Below, in pieces: positions 52,788 through 64,000 of a stretch of DNA of 64,000 nucleotides (its first letter is position 1; every line of letters starts with the position of its first letter). Made by a program: the position numbers and the translations under genes. The stretch spans positions 186,001-250,000 of the forward strand of contig NC_082422.1 in NCBI RefSeq assembly GCF_004011695.2, read 5' to 3'. Source of the stretch: Ascochyta rabiei (taxonomy: Eukaryota > Ascomycota > Dothideomycetes > Pleosporales > Didymellaceae). The notes beneath the pieces were generated by a model. That model was not told the DNA's origin and searched no databases. It was given only the letters and a program-made list of their open reading frames with translations.

Positions 52788-55736
52788 CTATACGTCCCTG
52801 ACGCCCGCCTGCGCACCGCCACCAGCTCCTGCTCCTCGTCCCGTGTGCGCTGCCGCCCCACCTCTAAGGTTCAGGCTGCCGATCCTCTGCACCAGGTTGC
52901 TGCCCACGGCGTCCACTGCACCCCTTGGCGCAAGCAAGCTCGGCGTCTGTGCGTCACCTTGCTGGACCCTGAACAGCCTGATGCTCGTGTTGTTCCATAC
53001 GCCAGCTGTGCCCTTGGCCACGACCATCTCCGATGCAAATATGAAGCCCCAGAGAAGCGACTCATACCATCCCAATGAGAGGGTCGACCATTCGAAGAGG
53101 TGCACGCGGATCGGGGATGGGTCTATACCTGGGACAGTAGTGGTCTGGATGGTCTGGAGGGCTGAGGCTGTGTCCTCGCTCGGCCCAATCTTGGGCGACA
53201 ATGTCTGAATGAGCATCAATGTGGTATGGAGGGGGAGCTCGGATAGCCAAGACTCGAGCTGCTCGCTAGTTAGTGTCTTGCGCGTTGCCTTATGGAAGGA
53301 TAGGTGGGAGATGCTTACCCATGTTACTGACGGTGTAAAGAACTCGCTTGCGCCAAGCATGGGAGTTGCATTTACGCTGGCGAGGCTTGTCATGCTGTTC
53401 TGGCGGGAGAAGGTGGGCTGCCCGACTGGCATCTTGCCACGCGCCTTCTCGGACATGCCGCGAAGTTGTTGGGGTACCGATTCGTCAATCGAAGAGGCTA
53501 TCGATGCGCTTCGTGATGCGCCTCGTGAGCCCCCTGAACGAGGTGACTGTATCGGCGATGTCGATCGTGGAGGTGGGCTGGCCTCCTCTATATCAGAATC
53601 TTCCTCGTCACTGCCAATGGCGAAAGCGCTGTTTTCTTCTGGCACATTGCCCAACGATGGGGTTCTGGCAGCTGTGGGGCTTCGTAGGCTGTCGATGGAT
53701 GCCTGCCTTGACAACTCTGCACCGCCTTCCTTGCGCAGCTGATTTTGACGTTCGATCTCCTCTTGCCCGCTCTCAAGCGTGAAGTCCCGCAACGCCTGGA
53801 ACTTTTTCTTGGATCGTATGATCGCGTAAACAAGATTGGGGTTGTCTGGTCAATCAATCAGTAACTGCGCGCGGCTATGGACGACTGCTTCTCACATTTA
53901 TATTGATGCTCGACCATGGCGTTAATCGCTTCCAGTAGAGAATGAAGAAGAGTGTGGTTGGTCTCGTTGGCCAACAGAAAGCTAGGCGAAGATATCGAGG
54001 CGAAAAGCTGGAGCAGCTTTGAACTCGACGCACGCCCAAGGTGTTGCACGTGTGCTGCAATATTGTTGAGGATGGCAAGCAACGCTGGATAAACAGCATC
54101 TAGCTTGCCCTTGCCAGTTGTGAGCAGTGTGTAGATCGACTGAGATCATTAGCTAATGCTGCGATGCGAGCCATGAAACATACTGTGATGACGTAGTCCG
54201 CGTAGGTCCCATGAAAGTTAGGTATCCGTATGCTTGGTGGCAGAGACTCCTGTCCCTCGAATGTCTTATTCAGACTCTTGCCAAATTGAGGCTCAACACT
54301 CAAAGTCTGTAACACAAAGACGCACATGCGCACCAACCCTTGTTTGGAGGGCTCGTTGCGCTGGTCGATCGCATAGTACAGCACCAGGACCACAAAGTCA
54401 TGCGCTCTGTCTGTGTCAATGATGAAGGAGCGGAAGCGCTTGTTGCATTGCAGAGCTTCCCAAAATAGCATAATCATCTCCGGCGCCCACGTCAGTGATT
54501 TGTGGCTTCCAGGGAGGTATGATGAGTTGGCTTGAAGCTGCAGAGTATTAGCCCAATGATTCCGTCTCATGGAAATGGCGACGTACAGGCTGGTTTAGGA
54601 TCCTCGTCATTCCGTCTACCAAGAATTGGAAGTCTTGTGGGCGATGTAGGCGTCCGAGGAAGTGCCTGAAGAAGTTCTTTGGAGCAGGGCCGTTGCCGGC
54701 TTCAGGTATGGGGTACAGAATCAGCACCAAAAGGAGCTGCAAGCAGTAGGTGACGAGTATCTGCCTCTGGTCTCTGAACACGACATGATCGTAAGGTACT
54801 CGCCATGTCGCAGGATTGTATTTCAGAGTCTGCAGACGTTAGCGCGTGTGCAGCAATGCAGAGCGCAGGACGCACAGTATTCAGCATTGAGCAAAGCACC
54901 GATAAGACTACTTGCTTCTCTGGGCAGGTAGCCATGTAGGTGACGGCTCTTACACCCTTGACAGGTAGTATGGCTGTGTTGAGTCAGCGTTGGCGTGTAG
55001 CCATGTCATTGTCGTGTTGCATACCAGCGGACATGTACATGGACTTGCTGGCGAAGGTGAGCAGCAGCCGTAGTATCTCTGTCCTGTTGCTCTCGAGCTC
55101 CTTGGTCGAGGCTACTGGTGTGTTGCAGCCAACACCGCTCTGCCAGATCGCATACGAGACCTTGTTCTTGCCTCCTTGGACCTTGGGCAGCGTGAAGTCG
55201 GAGAAGAACAGCAGATCGATCAGCGTGTCTATGATCTCCTCGGCCAAAGGCTTGGCTTTTGTGAATTCGGGCTCGGCCTCGGTTGGGGTTGGGTCTGGGT
55301 CCGACTCGTCGAAGATGACCTCGCTCTTCAGCAGTTGGCCGCGCCGGCTGCGTTTGCGGCGCTCGGCCCAGAAGAACGTGTCCTCCCATGACTCCAGCTG
55401 GTCTGCTTCGTAGACAAAAGGCAGCAGCCTGGTAAGCACGCGTATGCAGTTGAGCGCATCCCGCTCCGGGGCAAGCTCGGGGTCGGGGAAGGAGGGGTGG
55501 TTGCGGAGGACGACGAGGCGGGAGGTGACGGCGAGTATGAGGGTTTCGAGGTTGGCTAGGTTGTCGTCGCGGGTGCGCCGTATGTCAGCGGGCGAGAAGA
55601 GCGAGAAGACATCCTCGGCCGACTCTGGCAGCTGCCAGAAGCCCGTCCAGTATTCATCGTCGGCGGGGATCTGCTTGGGCTCCGATAGGCGGAAGATGCC
55701 CTGCTTGAAGGTGAGTTTGGAGTCGGATGCGCCCAT
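52788..55736 (-). CDS. HID1: HID1 family protein (dymeclin-like Golgi factor), seven exons, 882 aa
   Basis: Peripheral Golgi protein needed for secretory-granule/TGN sorting in animals; the fungal role is little known. Exons are 55025-55736, 54876-54973, 54587-54829, 54184-54537, 53896-54139, 53319-53845 and 52788-53258. The N-terminus MGASDSKLTF is a myristoylation consensus (Gly2, Ser6), typical of HID1. Conserved blocks: DEYWTGFWQLPESAEDVFSL, LNCIRVLTRLLPFVYE, FWAERR, KYNPATWRVPYDHVVFRDQR, LLVLILYPIPEAG, GKGKLDAVYPALLAILNNI, YNPNLVYAIIRSKKKF, FTPSVTW-LESWLSELPLHT. A Ser/Pro-rich disordered insert lies in exon 6. The last intron (53259-53318, 60 nt) has no stop and is divisible by three, so unspliced RNA would still encode a full protein with 20 extra residues. 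Confidence 0.9.
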
Positions 55737-56319
55737 TGGAATGCATGTCACGGCTTCATGTGCGCAGTGTGTGTGGCATGTGTGTCGTATTCGTGCTATG
55801 GAGCGCACCACCCCGGACCCGTTGACGTCGGCGATGCAAACAAGGCAAACAAGGCAAACAAGGCAAACGCTGCCCTACGAACCAAGCCGAACCCAAGCGC
55901 CTCACGGACCCAAGCGCCTCACATCATCACATGCTCTGCTCGCGCGACCCTGCCCTGCCTACCAAACCAACCCAAACCCCAGATTGCAACAACACAGAAC
56001 AGAACAAACGCCCCCAGCGTCTCGATACCCGAGCTTTCCAGAGCAGGTTTGGACGAACAGCGTGCAGCCCAGGTCGCTGCGCCACAGTGCGAACGCGGTT
56101 GTCGTGATGACATAATCTCCAGTCTCATCATTCATGTACCGGTAATCCCAGGCATCTCCGCCACCACGACACCTCAACTCCCACTCTCACTCGCCTCGCA
56201 CCCACCCCGCCCACAGCCCGTGCACGTACTCCCGACTGCTATCGCCATACACGTGCATACCGCCGTCGGAGTAGCCGTACCAACGTCGACTGCGCTGCTG
56301 CGCGCCGCTGCGCACCAGC
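55737..56319. other. Divergent promoter, HID1 / XPB
   Basis: 583 bp between the start codons of two conserved genes. A 9-bp tandem repeat GCAAACAAG (3.7 units) lies at 55836-55868, and a C/A-rich tract runs 55880-56030. The 198-codon plus-strand frame at 55758-56354 overlaps the XPB start in another frame and is rejected. Confidence 0.6.
55836..55868. repeat. 9-bp tandem repeat GCAAACAAG
   Basis: Three full and one partial exact copies in the HID1/XPB divergent promoter. Confidence 0.9.
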
Positions 56320-58710
56320 ATGCCGCCAAAACGCAAGCTTCAGTCGGCGGCTGAGGTGGAGGCAGAGGATGCGTGGGACGATGACGTCGGCGTTATGAGT
56401 GACCAGGAGACGTTCGACACGTTGAAGGACCAGTTCGATGTGAAAGCTATGACGAAAAGGGCGCGGCAGGGCCGGCCTCAAGATGCAGCTGCGCATTTGT
56501 TCAGGAAATCCGACCAGTCGAACGCACCCATGAAAGCAGACCAGCAGAATCGCCCACTATGGATCAACGATGCGGGCGGTATCATCATCGAGTCTTTCCA
56601 TCCTCTCTTTGATGAGGCGCAAGACTTCCTGATCAACATTGCTGAACCACAGTCGCGTGTATCCAAAATGCATGAGTATCAGCTTACCACGCATAGTCTT
56701 TTCGCAGCCGTCAGTGTCGGCCACTCCAGTCAGGAGATCATCGACAAGCTCGACAAGTACTCGAAGACGGCCTTGTCTGATTCAATCATTCAGTTCATTG
56801 AGAGGTCCACCTCGGCTTTCGGAAAGGCAAAGATTGTGTTGAAGAAGACGCTCTCCTTCATCGAAAGTGAAGACCCCACTATTCTCAACAAACTTCTCCG
56901 TGATCCTATAGTCGCCGAATGCAGAGCAGACCAGACGGATGGCTTGATCAAGGAGGCTGCGCCGAAGATTGGGCAGATGGCGATTCCAGGCACCAAACTC
57001 GCTGCTGGGGCCAACCAGATTGCACAGCCATCTGGTGCCGAGCCAGCACCGGCCGACATGATTGCAACACTACGGGAGGATGATGACGACGACGAGGTGG
57101 CCCAAGTCCACTCTTTCCAAATCAAAAGTGATGAGAGAGAACGGGTCGTCAAGCGTTGTCGCGCTATAGGCCTCCCTCTAACAGAAGAGTACGATTTCAA
57201 CAACGACATGAAGAATCCCAACCTCGAGATCGATCTCAAGCCGCACGCTCAGATTCGTTACTACCAAGAGAAAGCACTGAGTAAGATGTTTTCGAACTCT
57301 CGAGCACGATCCGGCATCATTGTCCTACCTTGTGGCGCAGGAAAGACGCTCGTCGGTATCACAGCAGCTTGCGGTGTGAAGAAGTCGGTCATCGTCCTCT
57401 GCACAAGTGCGATGAGTGTTGTGCAATGGAGAGCCGAGTTCATCAAGTGGTCGAACATCAATCCTGAAGACATCGCCGTCTTTACAGCAGACAACAAGAA
57501 CGTCTTCCCTCGCAACGCTGGCATTATCATCAGTACATACTCCATGATCAGTACCGTCCAGAAACGGTCACACGACGCTGAGAAGGTCATGAACTTTATC
57601 AAAGAGAGGGAATGGGGCCTGCTCATTGCCGATGAAGTTCACGTCGTACCTGCCAATATCTTCAAGAAGGTCACTTATCAGATCGCATCACACGCAAAGC
57701 TCGGGCTCACTGCTACTTTGCTGCGAGAAGACGACAAGATCGATGATTTAAACTTCCTGGTGGGTCCCAAGCTGTACGAAGCTAATTGGCAGGAGCTGTC
57801 GGAACAAGGCCATATTGCCCGGGTGCAGTGTGCAGAAGTGTGGTGTCAAATGACCCCTGAGTTCTACCAAGAGTGGCTGAAACCAGCGTCACTGCAGAAA
57901 CGCGCATTGCTGTCCATCATGAACCCACGGAAGTTCCAAGCATGCCAATTTCTCATCGACTATCACGAGTCGCGAGGCGACAAGATCATAGTATTTTCCG
58001 ACAATGTCTATGCTTTGGAGAAATACTCTCGCAAGCTCGGGAAGGCGTACATTTACGGCGCAACACCACAAGCCGAGCGTCTCCGCATCCTCGAAAACTT
58101 CCAGCACAATCCTTTGGTGAATACCATATTTCTTTCCAAGATCGGAGACACCAGTCTGGACCTGCCAGAGGCCACCTGTCTTATCCAAATATCTTCTCAC
58201 TACGGCTCACGTAGGCAAGAAGCTCAACGGTTGGGTCGCATTCTGAGAGCGAAGAGGAGGAACGATGAAGGCTTCAACGCATTCTTCTACTCTCTCGTCT
58301 CCAAGGATACAGATGAGATGTTCTACTCTTCCAAACGACAAGCCTTCCTCGTGGATCAAGGTTACGCTTTCAAAGTCATTACTCGCCTTGAAGGTCTCGA
58401 CTCACACTCCGGTCTCGCCTTCGCGACACCGCAGGAAAGACGTGAGCTGCTCATGGATGTTTTGCTGGCAAAGGACGAGGACGCGAGAACAGAGAATATT
58501 CAAGGCGATGCGTTTGGATCCAAGTACGCTTCCGGGATGGGTAAGAAGAAAGGTGGTGTTCGCAGAACTGCAGGCGCGCTCAGCGAATACTCGGGTGGAC
58601 AAGACATGGCGTATCTGGAGACGAACAAAAGCAGAAACAAGGAGCTCAAAGGCACAAAGGGCATCAAAAACACTTTCCTCAAGAGCATGGCCAGATCTAC
58701 AAAGAAGTAG
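56320..58710 (+). CDS. SSL2: TFIIH helicase XPB/Ssl2 (RAD25), 796 aa
   Basis: 3'-5' DNA translocase of TFIIH, used in promoter opening and nucleotide excision repair. The acidic N-terminal tail is followed by the XPB N-terminal/damage-recognition region (HPLFDEAQDFLINIAEPQSR; HEYQLTTHSLFAAVSVG). RecA-like lobe 1: PCGAGKTLVG (Walker A, about 337-346), ADEVHVVPA (DEVH box, Asp438) and LGLTATLLREDDK. The RED-type residue set is present. Lobe 2: KIIVFSDNVYAL, TIFLSKIGDTSLDLPEA and QRLGRILRAKRR (motif VI, about 636-647). The basic C-terminal tail ends in KSMARSTKK. It is intronless; the ATG at 56320 (CAGCATGCCG) is followed by the PPKRK basic start typical of the family. The length is close to the yeast and human proteins. 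Confidence 0.97.
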   Translation: MPPKRKLQSAAEVEAEDAWDDDVGVMSDQETFDTLKDQFDVKAMTKRARQGRPQDAAAHLFRKSDQSNAPMKADQQNRPLWINDAGGIIIESFHPLFDEAQDFLINIAEPQSRVSKMHEYQLTTHSLFAAVSVGHSSQEIIDKLDKYSKTALSDSIIQFIERSTSAFGKAKIVLKKTLSFIESEDPTILNKLLRDPIVAECRADQTDGLIKEAAPKIGQMAIPGTKLAAGANQIAQPSGAEPAPADMIATLREDDDDDEVAQVHSFQIKSDERERVVKRCRAIGLPLTEEYDFNNDMKNPNLEIDLKPHAQIRYYQEKALSKMFSNSRARSGIIVLPCGAGKTLVGITAACGVKKSVIVLCTSAMSVVQWRAEFIKWSNINPEDIAVFTADNKNVFPRNAGIIISTYSMISTVQKRSHDAEKVMNFIKEREWGLLIADEVHVVPANIFKKVTYQIASHAKLGLTATLLREDDKIDDLNFLVGPKLYEANWQELSEQGHIARVQCAEVWCQMTPEFYQEWLKPASLQKRALLSIMNPRKFQACQFLIDYHESRGDKIIVFSDNVYALEKYSRKLGKAYIYGATPQAERLRILENFQHNPLVNTIFLSKIGDTSLDLPEATCLIQISSHYGSRRQEAQRLGRILRAKRRNDEGFNAFFYSLVSKDTDEMFYSSKRQAFLVDQGYAFKVITRLEGLDSHSGLAFATPQERRELLMDVLLAKDEDARTENIQGDAFGSKYASGMGKKKGGVRRTAGALSEYSGGQDMAYLETNKSRNKELKGTKGIKNTFLKSMARSTKK

Positions 58711-59713
58711 GGCATCTCTGAAGCCGTGGCTTTTGGGACGGTCGACACGCCAGCGGTGTCTGTCCGCGCCCTATGTCGGTTGTGTCAAATATTGTGATCT
58801 CGGAGTGGCCTGCGCTTAGAACCACAATACAACATCGACCATTCCCTGTGAGATTCATCGTCCCGAGTAATGCGATGTGGCGACGTGGGATTTGAGTAGA
58901 CCCTTCGTGTACTGCGCTCCGCAGCTAGTCCTGTGCCCATGGTAGATCTTGCCGGAAATAAGATGGTTGGCCGAATTCAATGCGCGGACTGTGTAGAACA
59001 GTGGCCCCCTGTACTCGCCAGGGGATGCGCTGTTGTCCGCCGTCCATCGCAGTTGGGCGACGCGGCATGGCCATGACACGGGTGTGGATAGGCAGGAGAT
59101 TCCTGCCATGTGTGGTCTCCATTGAGACAATGCCTAGGCAGCTCAGTCATCACGAGTTCCGCGTGCAGATTTCGCGCGGCACCCAATACCAGGGTTGGCC
59201 CGCTCGTCGCAATACTGTGTACACTTTTTTCTCCAGTTGATGTGCATCAGACGAAGCTTGTGACCCTGCATGAGTAAGGCTCCCTGTGGCAGTTCTCGAC
59301 GTGTACTACTGCAGCGGCTTCGCACACACAAACTTGCTCCCATAGTTAACCTCTACTGCAAACGATGTGCTGGGCCCTATGATTGCCTCCATCACTGAAC
59401 TGGCACACCACGACAGTGACAACGCAGGTACTGCTAATGCGCAACGCCCGATCTGCTGCACCTCTGCTCGTGGCCCTGCTCTTCTTGCACCCTCTGCATC
59501 ATCGGCACGGCCTGGATGCGCATGGCGAAACTGCTGATCCTCGCTAAGAAAAGGGCCATCCAGCGCTCTGCGGAGGCAGATGCGTTCCCCGGCCAGATAG
59601 GTAGCCTATCCCCACAACTTGAAGGAACCTGCTTTCCCCACCTCATTGTACCGGCCGCCTCTCAGCGTCCGATCCACCAACTCTCTGTCCATGGCGATGA
59701 AGCAAACATCTCA
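58711..59713. other. Intergenic region, 1 kb
   Basis: Downstream of XPB. Overlapping 60-90-codon frames on both strands, none recognised. Confidence 0.5.
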
Positions 59714-60645
59714 TGAGTCTGGAAGGCTCTCGTGTCCGCATCACAGGCGGAGCTGGCCTCATTGGGCGTGTTGTTGTTGATCACTTCGTCGCTTGACATG
59801 GCACACCCTACGGCCCAAGATGGCAGTGCTCCGTTCAAGACAGCCCGCCCGGAACTTTTTTCCGTCTGTTGCGACGTGCCCGGCGAAAGCAAAGTGCAAA
59901 AAGCTTTCGAGACGGCAGTTGATGTGCATGTTCTGGTCGATATCGCCATAGCGTCGGCCTCGCTCGACGTCGCGGCCCTCAAACCTTCACCATTCGCCGA
60001 CGCATCGTTCGTTCAGCTGCGAAGCGTACTTGACATCAACATTGCGGGCACATGGCTGCCTGCACGTGAATTGGAGTCGTGGCTTGCGTCAAGCAAGGCA
60101 CACCGGCACACCGGTGAGACATGCCAACCGCGTTGTCATAGGTGACGAGAGTGGTATCTTCGGCGAGCGACAGAATGCAGACTACAGCCTTGGCCAAAGT
60201 GCCGTACCAGGTGGATTACTGCATTCGCTACGGATAGAAGTCCCGAGTGATCCACCAGGTGCTCAATTCAACGTTGTCGCCCCTGGCCTAGTTGCGCACG
60301 TATTGATGGAAACAAGAGTGCACGCAAAATCTAGACCAGCCATTACCATCTTGGCATCCAGGCGACAGTAACACGCCTTCAGACTCGACAGCACCATCGT
60401 GTGCTGCATCGCTAAATTTCGCTCGTCACGGTCAGCAGCGACGCCCAAAACATCGATATGCACACACCATGGCTGACCCTTGCAGACTGCACTAGGTAGG
60501 CGACCCGATTCCTATCAAAGCTGTCGCTATGAACATCCTGTTCATTGCTAGCCACTCCTTTAGCAATCACGTTCACGGTCAGATCATCGCCGTTGATAGG
60601 TAGTGGTAAGCAGGGCAAGGTGGTGTGGACACAAGCTGAGGCGCC
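59714..60645 (+). pseudogene. Short-chain dehydrogenase/reductase, heavily disrupted
   Basis: SDR blocks occur in the right order but in different frames. MSLEGSRVRITGGAGLIGRV (59714 on; Rossmann TGGxGxIG) hits TGA at 59794-59796. In another frame, KVQKAFETAVD, VHVLVDIAIASASLDV and VLDINIAGTWLPARELESWL run to about 60100. Then come RVVIGDESGIFGERQNADYS (YSxGxSA-type catalytic Tyr area) with QFNVVAPGLV, and further shifted pieces matching the family's RWxQEC, VHGQIIAVD and GKQGKVVWT endings near 60640. At least three frameshifts and several stops intervene. The catalytic YxxxK appears as YSLGQ, having lost the Lys. An old, non-functional copy. Confidence 0.8.
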
Positions 60646-61844
60646 CCAGCCCTATGGGTAGATCCACCAACAGATTCGCCTCCATCTGCCAGTCCGCGGA
60701 CGTGTTGTCCGAATCGCTCAGGCACACGATCGAGATCAGGAACTGTCTCCTACTTTGCAGAGTATGCCCGACTGTCACCAGTCTGAGACATGGTTCTGGC
60801 AAGCCGATTTCTAGCAAGCTTCAAGTAAAGCCTAACTTTCCTTCTCAGCACTCTGGGCCCTTATGCCACAGCGTATCATCCTCCCAGGTCATACGATGTG
60901 ATCTTGTCGGCCCTTCACTGGAGCACCTGCCTGCCATGGCTGTGGCGTGATGAGTAATCGTTTTCCTCGCGTCTCTGGTTTTGCAAGAACATGACTTGCA
61001 CGGAGCACTATTCCGACAGTTGACGATGCATTTTTGATTCGCCAAAACTAGGCGATTCCAACTGCACCCAGCGTACCAGCGTACAACACCAGGTAGCGGC
61101 GTGTTTTCAGCCTGCCTTACTGGTCCATGACAGAGGATCACGATCCACGACAGAACAAATCCGTCCAAACGGCGACGCTCTTCAAGACGTTGACATGCTC
61201 AATACGCCAGGCAATAATAGCCATCCAGCTGCTGCGGAATCCGTGTCGTACATCGATTACAGGCCGACCGAGATGAGCTGCGGAAGCATACATGCGCGTG
61301 TTGCATATCGGATCGGATAGCCCGCGGGTGGCGCCTAGCGACCTGACGCACGACAGAGTGCAAGCGGACTTTGCCCCGCAGCGAATGACTTGCCGAACTT
61401 TACCAAGTTCTTAGAGGTCCTGGCGTGCTGATCCAAGGACGCTGGTTCTGTGAATGTCCGATCCTCATGCGCACCTCCCGTAGTCTACTTTAATGACCGA
61501 AATGGCTCCCTTGGACTGCTCATAAGATCTCGCCACTGCAGTGTCGTCAGCCTAGAAGATTGACAGGCTCCGGCATCCTGTGTCTGCCCGAGCCAGACGT
61601 TCTTTGAACTACAGCGCCTGTGAAGCTCGTCCCTACCATACTGCCGGCATGCCTTCCCCACAGAAAATCCTGCCCTCTCATATCACGAGCGGATTTCCCT
61701 TGCCATGTCACCCATTTGTCTTTCTCCAACATTGATCATTGTTACTGACTCGCAAATTTTCGAAGGCTGGTGCCCACTTTCTCAGGCATCTTCCGCTTGG
61801 AATGGTTCTTCCCCCAAGCACCACTCGTTGATGGTACCGCCAAT
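60646..61844. other. Intergenic region, 1.2 kb
   Basis: Between the SDR relic and the Zn2Cys6 gene. Base composition is coding-like in places but no family could be traced in any frame; possibly further relic sequence. Confidence 0.45.
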
Positions 61845-64000
61845 ATGTCCACGTTTCGAGCACTTCAACCAGCACGGATGGATCAAGAACCAACACCCCA
61901 ACCACAGCTGCAATCCCAACCACGGCCGATTCTGACCTCGAAACCGAAACGAACAGTGACGCTTGGTGCATGTGTGGCATGCAGAAAACGCAAGTCAAAA
62001 TGTGATGGCAGTCGTCCAGTATGCACATGCTGCGCTCAGAAAGATACAGAGTGCGTTTACGAGCTCGGGCCCAACGAGAAGCCATCACAGGCGATGAAGC
62101 GGAAGAACGAGGAGATGCAGGGTGAGCTGTCGAATCTGCGCCAGTTGTATGACTTCCTTCGACTGCGACCTGAGCAGGAAGCCCTGGAGGTCCTCAAGCG
62201 CATCAGATCAAACTCCCCGGACGTACCTCCCTCCCAACGCATTTCAGAGCTGGCAGAGTTTGTCCGCCATGGAAACTCGCTCACTCATCAGCCTTTGCAC
62301 ACACCGCCTTTAAGCAATCGTGAGCGCGAATCTGCTCTCTCTGTGACACTTCCTCCACTTCGCCAGGCCCTGGATTCTTCTGGCGCGATGAAGCCCTACA
62401 CTCTACCCTATCTTGGTATACACAAAATGGGCTATGACGGTCCAGCTACCCAACGGCGGAGACACACCCAAGATCTGTCAGCTCGGTGAGTCGAGTGCAC
62501 GCCGCACACGGGAGCGATTTTGACCAGCTCCAGCACAGAGAGCCAAAGCTCTCTGCCTCGACCCACTTCCATTGAGGCCATACTACAGACTCCTTCGTCT
62601 GCGGCTGCGGATGACCTGGCTGCAGATCCAAGGCTGAGGTACATTGGCAACTGGACAGGCGTTACCGATGATACCGGTTTCCTGGCCCATCTCTTCATGA
62701 CATGGACTGAGAGAGAGCACATCTACTACCATTTCTTGGACCGGGAGGCGTTTCTTGCGGATCTGTCGTGCAACCGTAGCGATTTCTGTTCAGAACTTCT
62801 TGTTAACGTCGTGCTTGTTTCCGCTTGTGTGAGTCCTCAAACCTGGCATGCTGAAACCATACCTGAATCGCAAGCTGACCGTGCGGTAGTTCCACTCGTC
62901 CTTGGTCAAGGACCGTAACAAGCCATTCTCGGAATCTTCAATTCAAACTTCCTTCTACCACGAGGCGAGGCGACTATGGGATCTTGAGAAAGACAGGGAC
63001 AGCCTGACCAAAGTGCAAGCTGGTATGATTTTCTGTAAGCGCGCATCTTCCCAGATCAATCTCCATCCACGGAAACTATATGGACACTTTGGAAATGCTC
63101 GCTGACTTCGGCCCTTTATAGATCTCGTGCTTGCCAAGTATGGCCGAGACAGAGACGGACAACGCTTTCTCCTCGACGCATGCAAGACTGCTCAGCACCT
63201 AGGCCTGTTCTACCATGAATCATCCCACTACAGCACGACACCATCGCATGTATCTGTCGATAGATGGGAAAGAGCTCGAGCAGTGACCGCGTGGGCAGTG
63301 CACAACTTTCAGCTGTAAGTTGATTTCAAAGCCTCGAAAATGGTGTCCGCCGAGCTAACAAAGCTACAGCTCCATGTCCATCACTTACTCTACCCCTGTG
63401 ATCATCACGACGCTTCCTTTGACTCCAATCCCATATCGAGATACTGAACGTAAGTCGGTTGTTCCCAATCAGGTTCGGGGCTAACATCATCCTGGCAGCC
63501 CTCTTCGGCTCCGAATGCGCACTGCATACGATCCTCCTCGATTGTGTCAGAACGATACAAGACTATGAGCACACGAGCCTGCACGATACGCACAATGCAG
63601 ATCAGATCGAAGCCTGCTACTCTCGACTAAGATGTTGGTGGAACTCGCGGCCTGCTAGCTTAGATCCGGACAGACACCCAACACAAGTAAATCTTCTTTG
63701 CGCGTGAGTATTCGAGTCATCCCTCCGTGCCATGTCTGCTAACATGCATAGAATGCAATACAATGTCAACATTGTCAAGCTCTTTAGACCCGTTGTGGAC
63801 CGTGGGACATCATCAGAGCAAGGCGCAGCCTATGTCAATCGGGCCAGGTCAGCCATCTCGGCCTCCTTGAAGGAGATACGACGCGTGGTCAAACTGCACG
63901 ATACTCACCATGGCTGGTCAAACGCCATCACGTTTGTCCTGCACGGCATCACGGTCGCGAGCTTTGGAACCCTCGACGAGATATCAGACGACGATTCCAG
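61845..64000 (+). CDS. Zn2Cys6 fungal transcription factor, 3' end outside the window
   Basis: Exons are 61845-62485, 62528-62828, 62890-63034, 63122-63314, 63370-63449, 63499-63703 and 63752 to beyond 64000. Phases agree at all six junctions. The zinc binuclear cluster is C-x2-C-x6-C-x6-C-x2-C-x6-C in CVACRKRKSKCDGSRPVCTC and the following residues (about 42-69). A linker and a coiled-coil follow (KRKNEEMQGELSNLRQLYDF). The fungal-trans middle homology region starts near LRYIGNWTGVTDDTGFLAHL and MTWTEREHIYYHFLDREAFL, with HEARRLWDLEKDRDSLTKVQ, HLGLFYHESS and RARAVTAWAVHNFQLS as typical blocks. It resembles the NirA/NIT4-like subclass, but the target is not predictable. The upstream frame is open to 61770 without ATG, so 61845 is the start. 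It sits 1.2 kb from a dead SDR. Confidence 0.88.

Noticed and set aside
55758..56354. 198-codon plus-strand frame across the XPB start
   Set aside because: Overlaps the XPB ATG in another frame; Pro/Ala/Thr-rich with repeats from the GCAAACAAG array.

Overview
The window is nuclear DNA of a filamentous ascomycete (Pezizomycotina). The evidence is spliceosomal introns of about 45-60 nt with GT(A/G)(A/C/T)G(T/C) donors and short YAG acceptors, and fungal families such as AA11 LPMO, DUF3433, DUF2293, 2EXR/F-box-like proteins, a Zn2Cys6 regulator, and GH10/GH11 xylanases. A Dothideomycete is my best guess at class, which is inference only. Roughly twenty genes look intact, four gene relics are broken, and I found no rRNA, tRNA, CRISPR or complete transposon. 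Exon coordinates come from reading splice signals and reading-frame continuity by eye; every spliced model given has a total length divisible by three.

Layout. 1-13 kb: end of a beta-propeller phytase, the tRNA-guanine transglycosylase accessory subunit QTRT2, an anchored coiled-coil orphan, an F-box-like orphan, a GST, and an APC permease with a GATA-site cluster upstream. 12.8-19 kb: cleavage factor CFIm25 and a MAT2B-like SDR share a short bidirectional promoter containing a 7-bp satellite. Next come an FMO-type flavin monooxygenase and a TauD-type dioxygenase, transcribed divergently from a promoter that carries a perfect match to the CYS3 sulfur-regulator palindrome. 19.9-24 kb: a 1309-residue double-DUF3433 membrane protein. 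26-33 kb: AA11 LPMO, calcineurin A, and a mitochondrial Mmc1-like protein whose 3' end is followed by an adjacent, RIP-like mutated tandem copy.

34-48 kb is a less stable stretch: orphans, a dead GH11 xylanase, a dead NmrA-like reductase, a DUF7704 membrane protein, a DUF2293 protein, an anoctamin/IST2-like protein, an intact GH10 xylanase, and an AT-rich interval. 48-59 kb returns to conserved genes: S-adenosylmethionine decarboxylase, a decayed epoxide hydrolase, HID1, and the TFIIH helicase XPB/SSL2. 59.7-64 kb holds a shattered SDR relic and a Zn2Cys6 regulator that runs off the window.

Themes. Four dead enzyme genes (GH11, NmrA-like, epoxide hydrolase, SDR) lie among intact housekeeping genes. 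Many, though not all, of the lesions I could assign are C-to-T or G-to-A. The strongest functional hypothesis is a sulfur-starvation module formed by the FMO/TauD divergent pair around the CYS3-like site.
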